From NCBI RefSeq assembly GCF_022968825.1, contig NZ_JALHKS010000007.1, positions 1 through 64,000 of the forward strand: DNA of 64,000 nucleotides. Reading direction: 5' to 3'. Under the pieces are notes generated by a model. The model had not been told where the DNA came from. It did no database searches and saw only the letters and a program-made list of their open reading frames with translations. Positions 53,464 through 62,272 of the stretch are shown here, one piece after another (position 1 is the stretch's first letter; every line of letters starts with the position of its first letter). The position numbers and the translations under genes were made by a program. The DNA is from Chryseobacterium salipaludis. GTDB taxonomy: Bacteria; Bacteroidota; Bacteroidia; Flavobacteriales; Weeksellaceae.

Positions 53464-54215
53464 TGCTTAAATTTTTTGCCATTACTTTCCTGGTGTTTCC
53501 CCTGTTGGTCGCAGCACAAGTCGTGGAAGGAACAGTGCGTAGTGAAGAAGGGGATCCGCTTTCCGGTGCTACCGTCATCAATATGCAAACCGGCCAGCAG
53601 GTGCTCTCCAAAATCGATGGAGCTTTTTCCGTTCAGGCCGCAGCCGGCAGCGAGCTCCGTATCTTCAAACGGGGGTATGAACGCAGTACAGCGGTGGTGA
53701 CAAATCCGGTTAGGCCTTTAAACATAGTTCTGGCCAGAGTTGCAGAGGAGATTGAAGAAGTGAAAGTAGCGTACAAACTGGTCGGTGACCTGAAAGAAGA
53801 TGTGAAACATGTGGGTGATTCAAAAGCCACTGCCAAACTCAAGGCAGAAACCATCAAATACATCCGGTCGAAGTCTGACCCGGCTGTATTGAAACCGAGG
53901 GTAGGCGAATTTGTGCAGCCGGTAGGGCCGGGTTTCAATGTTGGAAAAGTGCGCAATCAGTGGGATAAAGTGGATTATATGCAGTTCCTTCTGAAAGAAA
54001 TCGGAACAGAATTTTTCACCGAAGAACTCAAGCTCACCACCACCCAGATTCAGCCGTTCATCTTTTATATTTTTCAAAGTTTCGATTACGCAACGGTACT
54101 GGCAACGGCTCGGCCGACTACCGCCGATGTTTCGCGTTTTATTTCCGAAGCGTATCGCAAAATAGAGCCGTACCGCCGCGGCGAACCTAATCAGCCGGTG
54201 AAGAGAAAATTATAA
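53463..54215 (+). CDS. Secreted carboxypeptidase-regulatory-like domain protein (second of a pair)
   Basis: 250 residues; signal peptide (FFAITFLVFPLLVAAQ), beta domain (GTVRSEEGDPLSGATVINMQ, then GAFSVQAAAGSELRIFKRGY) and a helical C-terminus (YMQFLLKEIGTEFFTEELKL). It is a paralogue of the preceding gene, and its start overlaps that gene's stop. The two products may form a complex. No enzymatic motif is visible. Confidence 0.7.
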   Translation: MLKFFAITFLVFPLLVAAQVVEGTVRSEEGDPLSGATVINMQTGQQVLSKIDGAFSVQAAAGSELRIFKRGYERSTAVVTNPVRPLNIVLARVAEEIEEVKVAYKLVGDLKEDVKHVGDSKATAKLKAETIKYIRSKSDPAVLKPRVGEFVQPVGPGFNVGKVRNQWDKVDYMQFLLKEIGTEFFTEELKLTTTQIQPFIFYIFQSFDYATVLATARPTTADVSRFISEAYRKIEPYRRGEPNQPVKRKL

Positions 54216-54343
54216 AAAGAAATGCCCTACTTTTTGGCGCTATAAAATCAATTAATTACTTTTGAGTTTAAGCTGAAATTGTTTAGAAATAATAATTCAT
54301 GCTTAATAGAAGTCATCTTCAAAAACGTTCTTACTTCTTTAAA

Positions 54344-54985
54344 ATGAAAAAATACCTGTTTTTTGTCATGGTTATGATTTGTTCTTTGGTTCAGTCTCAG
54401 AATATTAGAATATCGAGCTTGGAACTGACTGTGCCGCATAACTTTACGATCGCTGATCAAAAACTGTTGGAGCAAGCTAAATCAAAAATATCGGTAGATA
54501 AAAATTATTCTGCAGTAGTTGAAAACTTCGATATTTCAGAATTTTCATCGCCTAAAACATATTTTTATAAAAATATGAAATGTAATTGTATGAATACCTT
54601 TCAGATTATGCTTGCAGATTATAACATGGATAACATCAATTCAGACTTCTTGCCTAACTCTGAAGTTGCAGATAACTTAATTTATTTTTATGAAGAAACG
54701 GTAAAAAGAAATGTGACAGAATTAAATAAACTAGATGCAAAAGCATCAATAAATATTTCGCCGATAATTGTCGCGAATTCAAATATGGTCAATATCATCT
54801 ACTACCAAATGGAATATCAGTTAGTGAAACCAACTACAGCAAAACTTACGAAGTACATCGCTGATTACTACGTTATTCCGCATCAAGACTATTACTATGT
54901 AACAATTTTCAATTCTGAAAAAGAAAATTATAGTGAGATGAAGGTAGGTCTAAAGGAATACTTTAATTCCATTAAGCTTCAATAA
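54344..54985 (+). CDS. Secreted hypothetical protein
   Basis: 213 residues from the ATG at 54344, chosen over 54299 because the signal peptide (KKYLFFVMVMICSLVQSQ) begins there. The mature part is about 195 residues of mixed helix/strand with a CNC motif (MKCNCMNTF) and many Tyr near the end (DYYVIPHQDYYYVTIF). I do not recognise the family. It stands alone with AT-rich codons compared with the preceding pair. Confidence 0.55.
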   Translation: MKKYLFFVMVMICSLVQSQNIRISSLELTVPHNFTIADQKLLEQAKSKISVDKNYSAVVENFDISEFSSPKTYFYKNMKCNCMNTFQIMLADYNMDNINSDFLPNSEVADNLIYFYEETVKRNVTELNKLDAKASINISPIIVANSNMVNIIYYQMEYQLVKPTTAKLTKYIADYYVIPHQDYYYVTIFNSEKENYSEMKVGLKEYFNSIKLQ

Positions 54986-55156
54986 TATTATTTTTAACAA
55001 CTCATTATGTTGTGGTGCGAAAATATATTGCATCTCATGAGGGTGAATTAAGTTTTTATTAGATTAATATTTAAACAAGGCCATTTGCAGAAAAACGTAA
55101 CTAACTCTAAAAGTGCAATATTAAATATGTCTTCTAACGTAAAAAAAAAATAACTA

Positions 55157-55528
55157 GTGGTTGATTTTCCCTATTCATGCGAACTTTTAGTTCGCAAAAT
55201 ATTTCAATGCGAGCAGTATGAGGATCCCCTTGGGAGATTGGCGAATGCTGACAGTTGGATTTTTGTAGATGATGAATATGATATCGAATTTAAATGTCAG
55301 GCTTGGGCTGTAATTTCAAGACTTCAGAATGAATATCTTGACAGCATCGAAGGGCGTGAGGAGATCTACCAACTTTCGAAAAATCTTGCAGGAGAAATCT
55401 TGAATTCTCAGCTTAACAGTGAATTGAAGAGTTTAATGGCAAAAATACAGAATATCGTGGAGCATTTGGACCTAAGTGAATTTCCAAGAATTAATTATGA
55501 CAATACAAATGATCCCAATAGATCATGA
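55157..55528 (+). CDS. Small hypothetical protein with GTG start
   Basis: 123 residues, acidic (DSWIFVDDEYDIEFKCQAWA), with a helical middle (SRLQNEYLDSIEGREEIYQL). The only plausible start is GTG at 55157, six bases after an in-frame stop. No signal peptide is present and no family is recognised. The size and composition resemble small immunity proteins, but no toxin is adjacent. It may be a 5'-truncated relic. Confidence 0.4.
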   Translation: MVDFPYSCELLVRKIFQCEQYEDPLGRLANADSWIFVDDEYDIEFKCQAWAVISRLQNEYLDSIEGREEIYQLSKNLAGEILNSQLNSELKSLMAKIQNIVEHLDLSEFPRINYDNTNDPNRS

Positions 55529-55928
55529 TTGGTTGATGAAGATGTTTCTACAATGAAAGTGTTATTGTAAGTGATAGAGATTTTTATCTATCTATTGATT
55601 TGTGATATATACCATGACCTGAAATTTTAAATAAAATTATAATCTAGAGGAAATGTTAGAAGAACTGATGGGGAACTAGTTGTAGTATATAAATTTACTT
55701 AATTCGCACTGTGAATTACAACTCGTATCCGCAGCCCTGTTAAAAATGTATGCTGCAGGAGTTTGTAAAGACAATGTCTTGCATTAAGGGACCAACCTCT
55801 TTCTGATAGCTCGGCTGCAAGAAAGAGTTAATATTACGGCGCCTTTCCATTTTATTTCATCAAAAATGTCAGAATAGATGGATTCAAATCTGCTTATATA
55901 GTGTATATTTGTATAAATAGATGAATTT
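55529..55928. other. Intergenic region with a promoter at its end
   Basis: About 400 bp, AT-rich, without a supported open frame or hairpin. Its last 25 bases hold the TATATTTG promoter element of the ATPase gene. Confidence 0.4.
55904..55911 (+). promoter_or_regulatory. Candidate promoter of the AAA/DUF4143 ATPase gene
   Basis: TATATTTG matches TAnnTTTG and ends 17 bp before the ATG at 55929. No clear distal box is seen. Confidence 0.5.
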
Positions 55929-57377
55929 ATGGGCCGATTTACTCTTATTCCAACAGATAAAATCATTGAAAGATTGCGTTATGAAAATCCTTGGTGGATA
56001 AATAATCAGATTCCACAAGTATATGGTTCAATGTCCAGGAGACTATATTTTGATTTGTTTTATCCGCATGTCAAAGAAAAGAGGATTCGCCGCGCTTTAG
56101 TTTTAATGGGGCCGCGCCGCGTTGGTAAAACGGTAATGCTTTTTCACTGTATTGAACAATTACTAAGTGAGAATGTACATCCTCAAAATATTTTCTTTAT
56201 CGGTATTGATAATCCGATCTATATGCATTTAAGTCTTGAAGATATGCTAGATCTGTGTAAGCAAGCTCTCAGCCTGAAAAACTTAAATGGCTGCTATGTC
56301 TTTTTTGATGAAGTTCAATATCTGAAGGACTGGGAACGGCATCTCAAGGTTCTTGTGGATTCATTTCCGGATACAAAATTTATAGTGTCCGGTTCAGCTG
56401 CTGCCGCGCTGAAGTGGCACAGTACGGAAAGCGGTGCTGGCCGATTTACAGATTTTATGCTTCCTCCGCTTACATTTCAGGAATATATATACTTGAAAAA
56501 AATGAACAATCTGATATTTGATAGCAGCATTCATTACGGTACTCAGCAACTTAAATACTGCCTGACACATGATGTAAAAGCCTTAAATAGGGAGTTTATT
56601 CAATACCTGAATTTTGGAGGTTATCCGGAAGTTGTATTATCCGAAAAAATACAAAGCGATATGGGCAGATACGTAAAGAATGACATTGTGGATAAAGTGT
56701 TGTTACGGGATTTGCCCAGCCTTTACGGAATAAAAGATGTGCAGGAACTGAATCGTTTCTTCACTTATATCGCTTATAATACAGGAAACGAATTCTCCTA
56801 TGAAACCATGAGCCGGGAAAGCAGTATTCAGAAAGATACCCTAAAAAAATACCTGGAATATTTAGAGGCTGCTTTTCTTATTAAAGTGTTAAACAAAGTA
56901 GATGTCAATGCTAAAAGATTAAAAAGAGTCACTAGCTTTAAAGTGTATCTTACGAATCCATCCCTGCGCACTGCTTTGTTTTCTCCCATTTCTGAAACGG
57001 ACAGCGAAATGGGAAATTTGGTCGAAACTGCTGTGCTTTCGCAATGGATGCATCGCGAAAAACTAGATTTAAAATATGCCCGGTGGAAAGACGGGCGGAC
57101 AGAAGGGGAAGTAGACTTGGTTCTTTTGGACGACAAAAAGTATAAACCGGCTTGGGGTGTTGAAATAAAATGGAGTAACCGTTATTTCGAAAAACCACAA
57201 GAGTTAAAAAGCATTCTTCAATTCTGCCAAGCGAATTCTTTTGACAAAGCATTGGTAACTACAATTGATCAATTGGGAATAAAAACAATTGAAAATGTTG
57301 CTTTGACTTTTTTACCTGCATCGGTATATTGTTATAATATTGGTGATATCACTCTAAAAACAAAAAGCAATATTTAA
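55929..57377 (+). CDS. AAA ATPase with DUF4143 C-terminal domain
   Basis: 482 residues. Walker A GPRRVGKTVML (about residues 60-70), Walker B CYVFFDEVQYLKDWE, sensor-like KFIVSGSAAAALK and a Gly-Arg-Phe (GAGRFTDFML) follow the AAA_14 pattern. The C-terminal ~220 residues are DUF4143 (LRDLPSLYGIKDVQELNRFF, then WGVEIKWSNRYFEKP with a PD-(D/E)xK-like EGEVDLVL...EIKW core). Such proteins are widespread and mobile; their function is not settled, and a nuclease-like fold at the end is often suggested. It is probably monocistronic. Confidence 0.85.
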   Translation: MGRFTLIPTDKIIERLRYENPWWINNQIPQVYGSMSRRLYFDLFYPHVKEKRIRRALVLMGPRRVGKTVMLFHCIEQLLSENVHPQNIFFIGIDNPIYMHLSLEDMLDLCKQALSLKNLNGCYVFFDEVQYLKDWERHLKVLVDSFPDTKFIVSGSAAAALKWHSTESGAGRFTDFMLPPLTFQEYIYLKKMNNLIFDSSIHYGTQQLKYCLTHDVKALNREFIQYLNFGGYPEVVLSEKIQSDMGRYVKNDIVDKVLLRDLPSLYGIKDVQELNRFFTYIAYNTGNEFSYETMSRESSIQKDTLKKYLEYLEAAFLIKVLNKVDVNAKRLKRVTSFKVYLTNPSLRTALFSPISETDSEMGNLVETAVLSQWMHREKLDLKYARWKDGRTEGEVDLVLLDDKKYKPAWGVEIKWSNRYFEKPQELKSILQFCQANSFDKALVTTIDQLGIKTIENVALTFLPASVYCYNIGDITLKTKSNI

Positions 57378-57562
57378 AACCGGATAGCCAGCGCCGCAAT
57401 AGTTTCATAAAAAAAGAAAATTCAACCGCAAACAGTCACCTGAGTTTTCATAAATTTTCACTCAAATAAAATAAGATCGTTTCGCGAAAAAAAATTCCAT
57501 CAGGTAAACTGGCTTTCTTAAGCATGATTTTTGCATCTCCATAAGCCAAATTTTCAACTCTG

Positions 57563-58294
57563 ATGAATAAAACAATTATCGCCATCGCCGTGGCTGCACT
57601 TGGATTTGTGATCGGGCTGGCCTTGCTTGGCAGCGCCATCAAAAACCGCAACAAAGCCGAAAATACCATTTCCGTTACAGGACTCGGAACGAATAAATTC
57701 ACCTCCGATCTGATCACCTGGAGTGGTAACTTTTCGCGCAACAGTTTTGAACTCAAGTCTGCCTATGATGCACTCGCCAATGATAAAAAGGTAATCGAAA
57801 ACTATCTGAGCTCTAAAGGCATTCCTAAAGATCAGATGGTCTTCTCTGCCGTGGACATCCAGAAGCAATACGACTACGGCAGCGACGCAAACGGCCGTAG
57901 CATTCAGACTTTTGCCGGTTATCAGCTTTCGCAATCGGTTTCCATTGAAAGTAAAGAGGTCGCCAAGGTGGAAAACCTTTCCCGCAATATTACAGAAATC
58001 ATCAACCTGGGAATTGAGTTTACCTCGGCGCCGCCCAATTATTTTTACACCAAACTGGCCGACGTGAAACATCAGATGATTGCCGATGCCACCGCCGACG
58101 CCAAACAGCGCGCTGAAAAGATTGCGGAAAATGCCGGTTCCAAACTGGGAAATTTAAAGAAAGCCACCATGGGCGTGACCCAGATTACCGCGCCCAATTC
58201 CACAGAGGAATATTCCTACGGCGGCACCTTTAACACCTCTTCCAAAGACAAGGAAGCCAGCATTACCATCAAACTCGAGTATGAAGTAAATTAA
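57563..58294 (+). CDS. SIMPL domain (DUF541) protein
   Basis: 243 residues with an N-terminal anchor (IIAIAVAALGFVIGLALLG) and a SIMPL domain (ISVTGLGTNKFTSDLITW to ADATADAKQRAEKIAENAG). Members assemble into large periplasmic or outer-membrane rings of uncertain purpose; some are linked with stress resistance. The stop lies one base before the next start, so it is an operon with the cupin fusion gene. Confidence 0.85.
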   Translation: MNKTIIAIAVAALGFVIGLALLGSAIKNRNKAENTISVTGLGTNKFTSDLITWSGNFSRNSFELKSAYDALANDKKVIENYLSSKGIPKDQMVFSAVDIQKQYDYGSDANGRSIQTFAGYQLSQSVSIESKEVAKVENLSRNITEIINLGIEFTSAPPNYFYTKLADVKHQMIADATADAKQRAEKIAENAGSKLGNLKKATMGVTQITAPNSTEEYSYGGTFNTSSKDKEASITIKLEYEVN

Positions 58295-58295
58295 A

Positions 58296-59075
58296 ATGAA
58301 GAACATGAAAGACCTGCAAAATAATCCTGCCAGCCTGCCCGAAAGTTTCGGGACTTTATCCCAAACCCTGAATGGCCTGAAAGAAATGGGCTATCCGTTT
58401 GACTTTAATATTAAAGAAGAATGTGTGGTTTGCAACAGAACAAATATTACCCTGTCCCCCGAGGATTTCCGGATTGATAAAGTGTACCGTTTCGAAGGAG
58501 AATCCAATCCGGATGATGAATCAGTTGTGTATGCGATCTCCTCACCGGAATATGGTGTAAAGGGTACGCTGGTGAACGGTTATGGAATCTCGGCAGATGA
58601 ATCGATTTCCAAAATGGTTGCACAACTGCAGACCCACGCAGCACATCATTCTTTTGAGAAAAAAACCGAGGAAGGTGTCAGAGCCAATGAAGCTACAACA
58701 TTACGACCGGAAGGTGACCGCATACTGGACGCGCCCCTGGTAAAAATGAGTATCGCCGATTTCATTTCCAAAATCCATGATGAAGAAACCTGGCAGACCA
58801 GCGACCGGAATTCGATGACTATTTTCAAATCAGAGACCATGCGGATTGTTCTGATTGGGCTGCACAAGGAGGCGGAACTGAAACCACACAAAGCCAACGG
58901 TGTCATCAGCGTTCAGGTCGTCGAAGGCAAAATTGATTTTATGACTTCAGAAGATCACGTGGTCCTCGAAAAAGGAGAAATGCTGGCGCTACATGAAAAC
59001 ATCATGCACAGCGTAAAAGCCGTTTCCGACAGTTTCTTCCTGCTGACCCTGGCCATGAATAAAGCAGATAAATAG
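58296..59075 (+). CDS. Fusion of a small PRPP-synthetase-like domain and a cupin
   Basis: 259 residues in two parts. Residues 1 to ~120 (GLKEMGYPFDFNIKEECVVC, RIDKVYRFEGESNPDDES, GVKGTLVNGYGI) match small Bacteroidota proteins that databases label phosphoribosylpyrophosphate synthetase-like, although no PRPP-synthetase active site is visible. After a linker, residues ~155-259 are a cupin barrel (SETMRIVLIGLHKEAELKPH, VVEGKIDFMTS, LHENIMHSVKAV). Both halves usually occur as separate proteins. The function is unknown; the cupin could bind a small ligand. Confidence 0.7.
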   Translation: MKNMKDLQNNPASLPESFGTLSQTLNGLKEMGYPFDFNIKEECVVCNRTNITLSPEDFRIDKVYRFEGESNPDDESVVYAISSPEYGVKGTLVNGYGISADESISKMVAQLQTHAAHHSFEKKTEEGVRANEATTLRPEGDRILDAPLVKMSIADFISKIHDEETWQTSDRNSMTIFKSETMRIVLIGLHKEAELKPHKANGVISVQVVEGKIDFMTSEDHVVLEKGEMLALHENIMHSVKAVSDSFFLLTLAMNKADK

Positions 59076-59108
59076 TCTGGGCTGCCGTAATACATTTCTA
59101 TAAAAAAG

Positions 59109-59144
59109 AAAAATCGAGCGTAACCTGCTGCCTCGATTTTTTTA
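59109..59144 (+). terminator. Terminator of the SIMPL/cupin operon
   Basis: AAATCGAG (59111-59118) pairs with CTCGATTT (59132-59139), followed by a T-run, 35 bases after the stop. Confidence 0.8.
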
Positions 59145-59218
59145 TCTTTTTTCGCCTTCTGTCATTAATCTTTAGTCATCCGTTATAGGCGATCGTTATT
59201 GGTCTTCCATCTTTTCTT

Positions 59219-59335
59219 TTCAGCTTTCCATTTTCCAACTCCCAACTCCTCAAACCTCAATCTCTGACTTCCGACTTCCGACCTCCGACTTCTAACTTCT
59301 AACCATCTAATTTCTAATTTCTAACTTCTAACATC
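59219..59335. repeat. Degenerate CT-rich tandem repeats
   Basis: Runs of a seven- to eleven-base unit such as GACTTCCGACTTCCGACC, then CTTCTAACTTCTAACC and CTAATTTCTAATTTCTAAC. They abut the end of the GNAT gene and share units with 52128-52370. They look like slipped-strand expansions. Confidence 0.6.
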
Positions 59336-59846
59336 TACAATACACCACATCATAAATCTCCTCTTTCAGGCTTTCAATATCTTCCGGTTGCCAGTTGGCA
59401 AGCAGCCATAAGTCCAGCGGTTCTTTATTAGCATCATAGGGTGGCTGCACGTATAGCTTGTCGATCACGTGGAAGCCGTTGCGTTCATAGAACTGTAGTC
59501 GCCGCGCCGCGTCATCGCCACAATCTTCAGGTTCAATTTCCAGTACAATTTTGGAATAATCACGGAAGAGATCCGCCATAATCTGGGAGCCGTATTGACG
59601 GTTGCGGTATTCGGGAAATATTTCAAAATGTTCAATGAAAACAAAGTCCGTCAGCGTCCAGCAAATCATGTAACCCACATTCTGCAGCTCGTCCAGCAGC
59701 GAGCATACCTTCACCTTTGGATGCTGAAAGAGTGCACGGTACTGCTTTTCACAGCGCCTTTCATTTTCGGGAAAAGTGGAGCAGTACGATTCGTAGATAT
59801 TCACGGCGCGAAAATCATCGCAGGCCGTCACATGTATATATTCCAT
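59328..59846 (-). CDS. GNAT-family N-acetyltransferase
   Basis: 172 residues. The GNAT fold is recognised from FEIFPEYRNRQYGSQIMADL (motif A, with R-x-x-QYG at the acetyl-CoA pyrophosphate loop), KIVLEIEPEDC (beta 5) and LQFYERNGFHVIDKLYVQPP (motif B with the Tyr-Glu-x-x-Gly-Phe). The substrate cannot be predicted. The 3' end lies inside the CT-rich repeat tract. Confidence 0.82.
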   Translation of the reverse strand: MEYIHVTACDDFRAVNIYESYCSTFPENERRCEKQYRALFQHPKVKVCSLLDELQNVGYMICWTLTDFVFIEHFEIFPEYRNRQYGSQIMADLFRDYSKIVLEIEPEDCGDDAARRLQFYERNGFHVIDKLYVQPPYDANKEPLDLWLLANWQPEDIESLKEEIYDVVYCRC

Positions 59847-59880
59847 AATTTAAATTAAAAAAGCACGCAGCTGTCTTCAT

Positions 59881-60102
59881 TTATAAATCAAAAACACCGG
59901 GCCGGCGCGTGATAAACATATCCTTAATCCACAGCGTAAACGCCAGGCCAAGGTAAATCAAAAAGAAAATGCCCGCCGTTGCAAAAGTGGAGTAGATAAA
60001 GAACACCCGGAGTTTGGAAACCGGAATGCCGAATTTGGCGCCCATTCGGGTGAGCACGCCAAACCACTGCTGTTCCATGGAGTGCCGGAAATTTCGCAAC
60101 AT
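59881..60102 (-). CDS. Short PspC-domain membrane protein
   Basis: 73 residues. RMGAKFGIPVSKLRVFFIYS and AGIFFLIYLGLAFTLWIKDM match the short PspC-like proteins of Bacteroidota with one or two membrane segments. PspC relatives take part in envelope-stress responses. It lies 34 bp upstream of the GNAT gene on the same strand, so co-transcription is possible. Confidence 0.72.
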   Translation of the reverse strand: MLRNFRHSMEQQWFGVLTRMGAKFGIPVSKLRVFFIYSTFATAGIFFLIYLGLAFTLWIKDMFITRRPGVFDL

Positions 60103-60208
60103 AACTTTACTTTTTACTCAGTGTTTCAAAGATACATAATTCCCGCGTAGGCCCGAATGACCGCTGGAATAATTTGTGCATGTGAAAAACGTACCAACAC
60201 AATATTTT

Positions 60209-60715
60209 ATGAATAAATTATGGCTTTTGCTCCCGATTTTCCTGATGAACTGTTCTAAAAATACCTCCTCGGAACGCACAGATATCGGGTCGGATACCGT
60301 GCAAACAGTTCCAGGCGATACAGTTGATCAACAAGACGTAACACACAAGGCGCTTCCCTCGCAAGATACTGCCGCCAGCCACCGCACTGAAGACAGCACT
60401 TCCATCAGCAGAACCTTTTCTGCAGACCGCTTGCCGCTAACCATTGATGAAACCTTCAGTTACCACGGTCAGGAGCTGCTGCTAAAAATACAAGATTTTA
60501 AAAGAGGAAAAATCACCGGCACGATCGAACCCGCCGACAAAGAAATGAATATCCGCTTCAACCAGCTTCGGTATCCCGATGAAACATGGGACGGTCCCTT
60601 TGGCCGCGACATCAATTTGCCCGTTACCGGCAAAGGCGAACTTTGGCTGCGCATCGGCCGTAGCAATATGGCTTCCGGGAAAGATACGGGGAGCTTTCAC
60701 GTACACCTGAAATAA
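60209..60715 (+). CDS. Lipoprotein of unknown function
   Basis: 168 residues from the ATG at 60209, preferred over the frame start at 60176 because the lipoprotein signal begins here (KLWLLLPIFLMNC). A Thr/Ser/Asp-rich linker of ~70 residues precedes a compact C-terminal domain (ITGTIEPADKEMNIRFNQLR, GPFGRDINLPVTGKGELWLR). I do not recognise the family. Confidence 0.65.
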   Translation: MNKLWLLLPIFLMNCSKNTSSERTDIGSDTVQTVPGDTVDQQDVTHKALPSQDTAASHRTEDSTSISRTFSADRLPLTIDETFSYHGQELLLKIQDFKRGKITGTIEPADKEMNIRFNQLRYPDETWDGPFGRDINLPVTGKGELWLRIGRSNMASGKDTGSFHVHLK

Positions 60716-60833
60716 AAGATACTTCAATTTCCAAATTCTCAAATTAACCCATTTCCAAATTAACTCATTCTCAAATTTCCAGATCTCTATTGGTATACTT
60801 TCTGAAAGCATATCTTTTTTAAATCCAAAAATT
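60716..60833. repeat. AT-rich degenerate repeats between two lipoprotein genes
   Basis: A unit close to TTTCCAAATTCTCAAATTAAC is repeated two to three times with changes (AACCCATTTCCAAATTAACT, CATTCTCAAATTTCC). Comparable CAAATT/ACATT tracts occur between genes in related genomes (general knowledge). Confidence 0.5.
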
Positions 60834-61343
60834 ATGAAAAATACCGTTTTATCTGCCATGCTCGCCGTGGGCGTACTCACAGGATGTTCCACGGTTTCCT
60901 CGATTCTGCAGAATACGTTTCCGTACAATGCCACCGTGCTGGTAACGTCGGGCTCGCCGGCCAACACTACCTTATCCGCCGTTTCGCCGGCTCAAAGTGT
61001 AAATCAGCTGACCGGCTCCGGCGCCAATGTGAAGGATATCCGCGTTTCCAATGCCACCCTTACCGTCAATTCCGATACCAGCGTCAGCCTCTTTCAGTCG
61101 GTGAAGGTGTACCTTTCCAATGGCAGCGGCAATGAAATTCTGGTCGCCTCCCGCGACAATATTCCTGATAATGTAGGCAGCTCGCTGTCTCTGGACGTGA
61201 ACACTTCCGGTACGCTGGATAAAGTGATGAAATCAGGCTCCGTGCAGCAGCGCATGGTGTACGTGCTCAAAAAATCACCGACTTCTGATGTCACTGTGAA
61301 AACCTCGATTGGCTTCAACAGTGTTCCGGTAAATACAAATTAA
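60834..61343 (+). CDS. Secreted lipoprotein, beta-rich, unknown function
   Basis: 169 residues with a lipobox (LAVGVLTGC at residues 11-19). The mature protein is Ser/Thr/Val/Asn-rich and probably beta-sandwich (ATVLVTSGSPANTTLSAVSP, SVSLFQSVKVYLSNGSGNEI, LDVNTSGTLDKVMKSG). The composition resembles small flavobacterial outer-surface lipoproteins, but no family is assigned. Confidence 0.68.
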   Translation: MKNTVLSAMLAVGVLTGCSTVSSILQNTFPYNATVLVTSGSPANTTLSAVSPAQSVNQLTGSGANVKDIRVSNATLTVNSDTSVSLFQSVKVYLSNGSGNEILVASRDNIPDNVGSSLSLDVNTSGTLDKVMKSGSVQQRMVYVLKKSPTSDVTVKTSIGFNSVPVNTN

Positions 61344-61407
61344 TATTTTTAGGAGCAGGACGATTTGTTCTTTTTTTTGGCGAACCGTCCGGCTTTCACT
61401 ACTCGCT

Positions 61408-61435
61408 TGGCGCGCCGGCTGCAGCCGGCGCGCCA
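61408..61435. repeat. 28-nt perfect GC palindrome in a GC-rich intergenic element
   Basis: TGGCGCGCCGGCTG joined to its exact complement CAGCCGGCGCGCCA without a loop. It lies in a GC-rich block (about 61385-61475) with phrases (CGGCTTTCACTACTCGCTT, TTCAATCCGGGCTATGAGGG) similar in style to the block at 52374. Confidence 0.75.
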
Positions 61436-61517
61436 GAGCTCAGACAGGCCGTTCAATCCGGGCTATGAGGGACCTCTTGTTTCTCTGCCGGAAGAGCGGC
61501 TTTCCTGTAAACTTCAG

Positions 61518-61525
61518 TACCTTTG
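61518..61525 (+). promoter_or_regulatory. Promoter element of the AAA ATPase gene
   Basis: TACCTTTG matches TAnnTTTG 15 bp upstream of the ATG at 61541. This position rules out the TTG start at 61523. Confidence 0.55.
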
Positions 61526-61540
61526 CACCAAACGCTCCGA

Positions 61541-62272
61541 ATGAATGTTTTCGACCTTATCATCCGTGACGGTACCCGGGTTTCCATCGAGGAAGTTTTT
61601 CTCACCCCCGACAGCCGCGCAAAAGTTGTTCAGCTTATTCGAGAATACCTCTTCAGCGCCGAAATTGCAGCGCACGGATTGCCGCTTAATAATAAAGTAC
61701 TGCTGCAGGGTGCTTCCGGCTGCGGCAAAACAACCACTGCCAAAGCCATTGCCCATGCGCTCGGCAAGCCATTGTACATTCTGAATCTGAGTAATGTCGT
61801 TTCCGCGCGCATTGGCGAAACTTCTCAGCACCTGAAACAACTTTTTGATAAAGCCAGCCGCGACAAAGCGGTTCTTTTTCTGGACGAATTTGACCAGATC
61901 GGAAAAGAACGCGGCAACGATACGACCGATGTGGGCGAAATGCGCCGGCTTGTGAACACCGTCATTCAGCTGATGGATTATCTGCCGCAAGAAGCTCTTC
62001 TAATCGCTGCCACCAATCACGCTGAAATTCTGGATCCTGCTTTGGTGCGCCGGTTTCAGCTGCGGGTTCAGTTCGAGCTCCCGGATGATGCCATCCTCGA
62101 CGAATATTACAATTATATCACGTCGCCCTTTCATGAAGATCTGCGCAATATCAGCCGGCGTTACGGAATTTCCTTCGCCGAAGCGCGCGATGAAGCCTTT
62201 ACCCAAATGAAAGCCAACCTTCTCACCCGACTTGAAAATGAACAGTCAAATGGAACAGAGCATACGGCATAA
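61541..62272 (+). CDS. AAA-family ATPase (single domain)
   Basis: 243 residues. Walker A GASGCGKTT (about residues 57-65), Walker B AVLFLDEFDQIG, sensor 1 (LIAATNHAEILDPALVRRF with an Arg-finger-like Arg pair) and a small helical lid make a complete AAA module similar to the FtsH/proteasomal-type core without a protease. The substrate is unknown. Its 3' end overlaps the start of the YggS-family gene, so the two are coupled. Confidence 0.82.
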   Translation: MNVFDLIIRDGTRVSIEEVFLTPDSRAKVVQLIREYLFSAEIAAHGLPLNNKVLLQGASGCGKTTTAKAIAHALGKPLYILNLSNVVSARIGETSQHLKQLFDKASRDKAVLFLDEFDQIGKERGNDTTDVGEMRRLVNTVIQLMDYLPQEALLIAATNHAEILDPALVRRFQLRVQFELPDDAILDEYYNYITSPFHEDLRNISRRYGISFAEARDEAFTQMKANLLTRLENEQSNGTEHTA

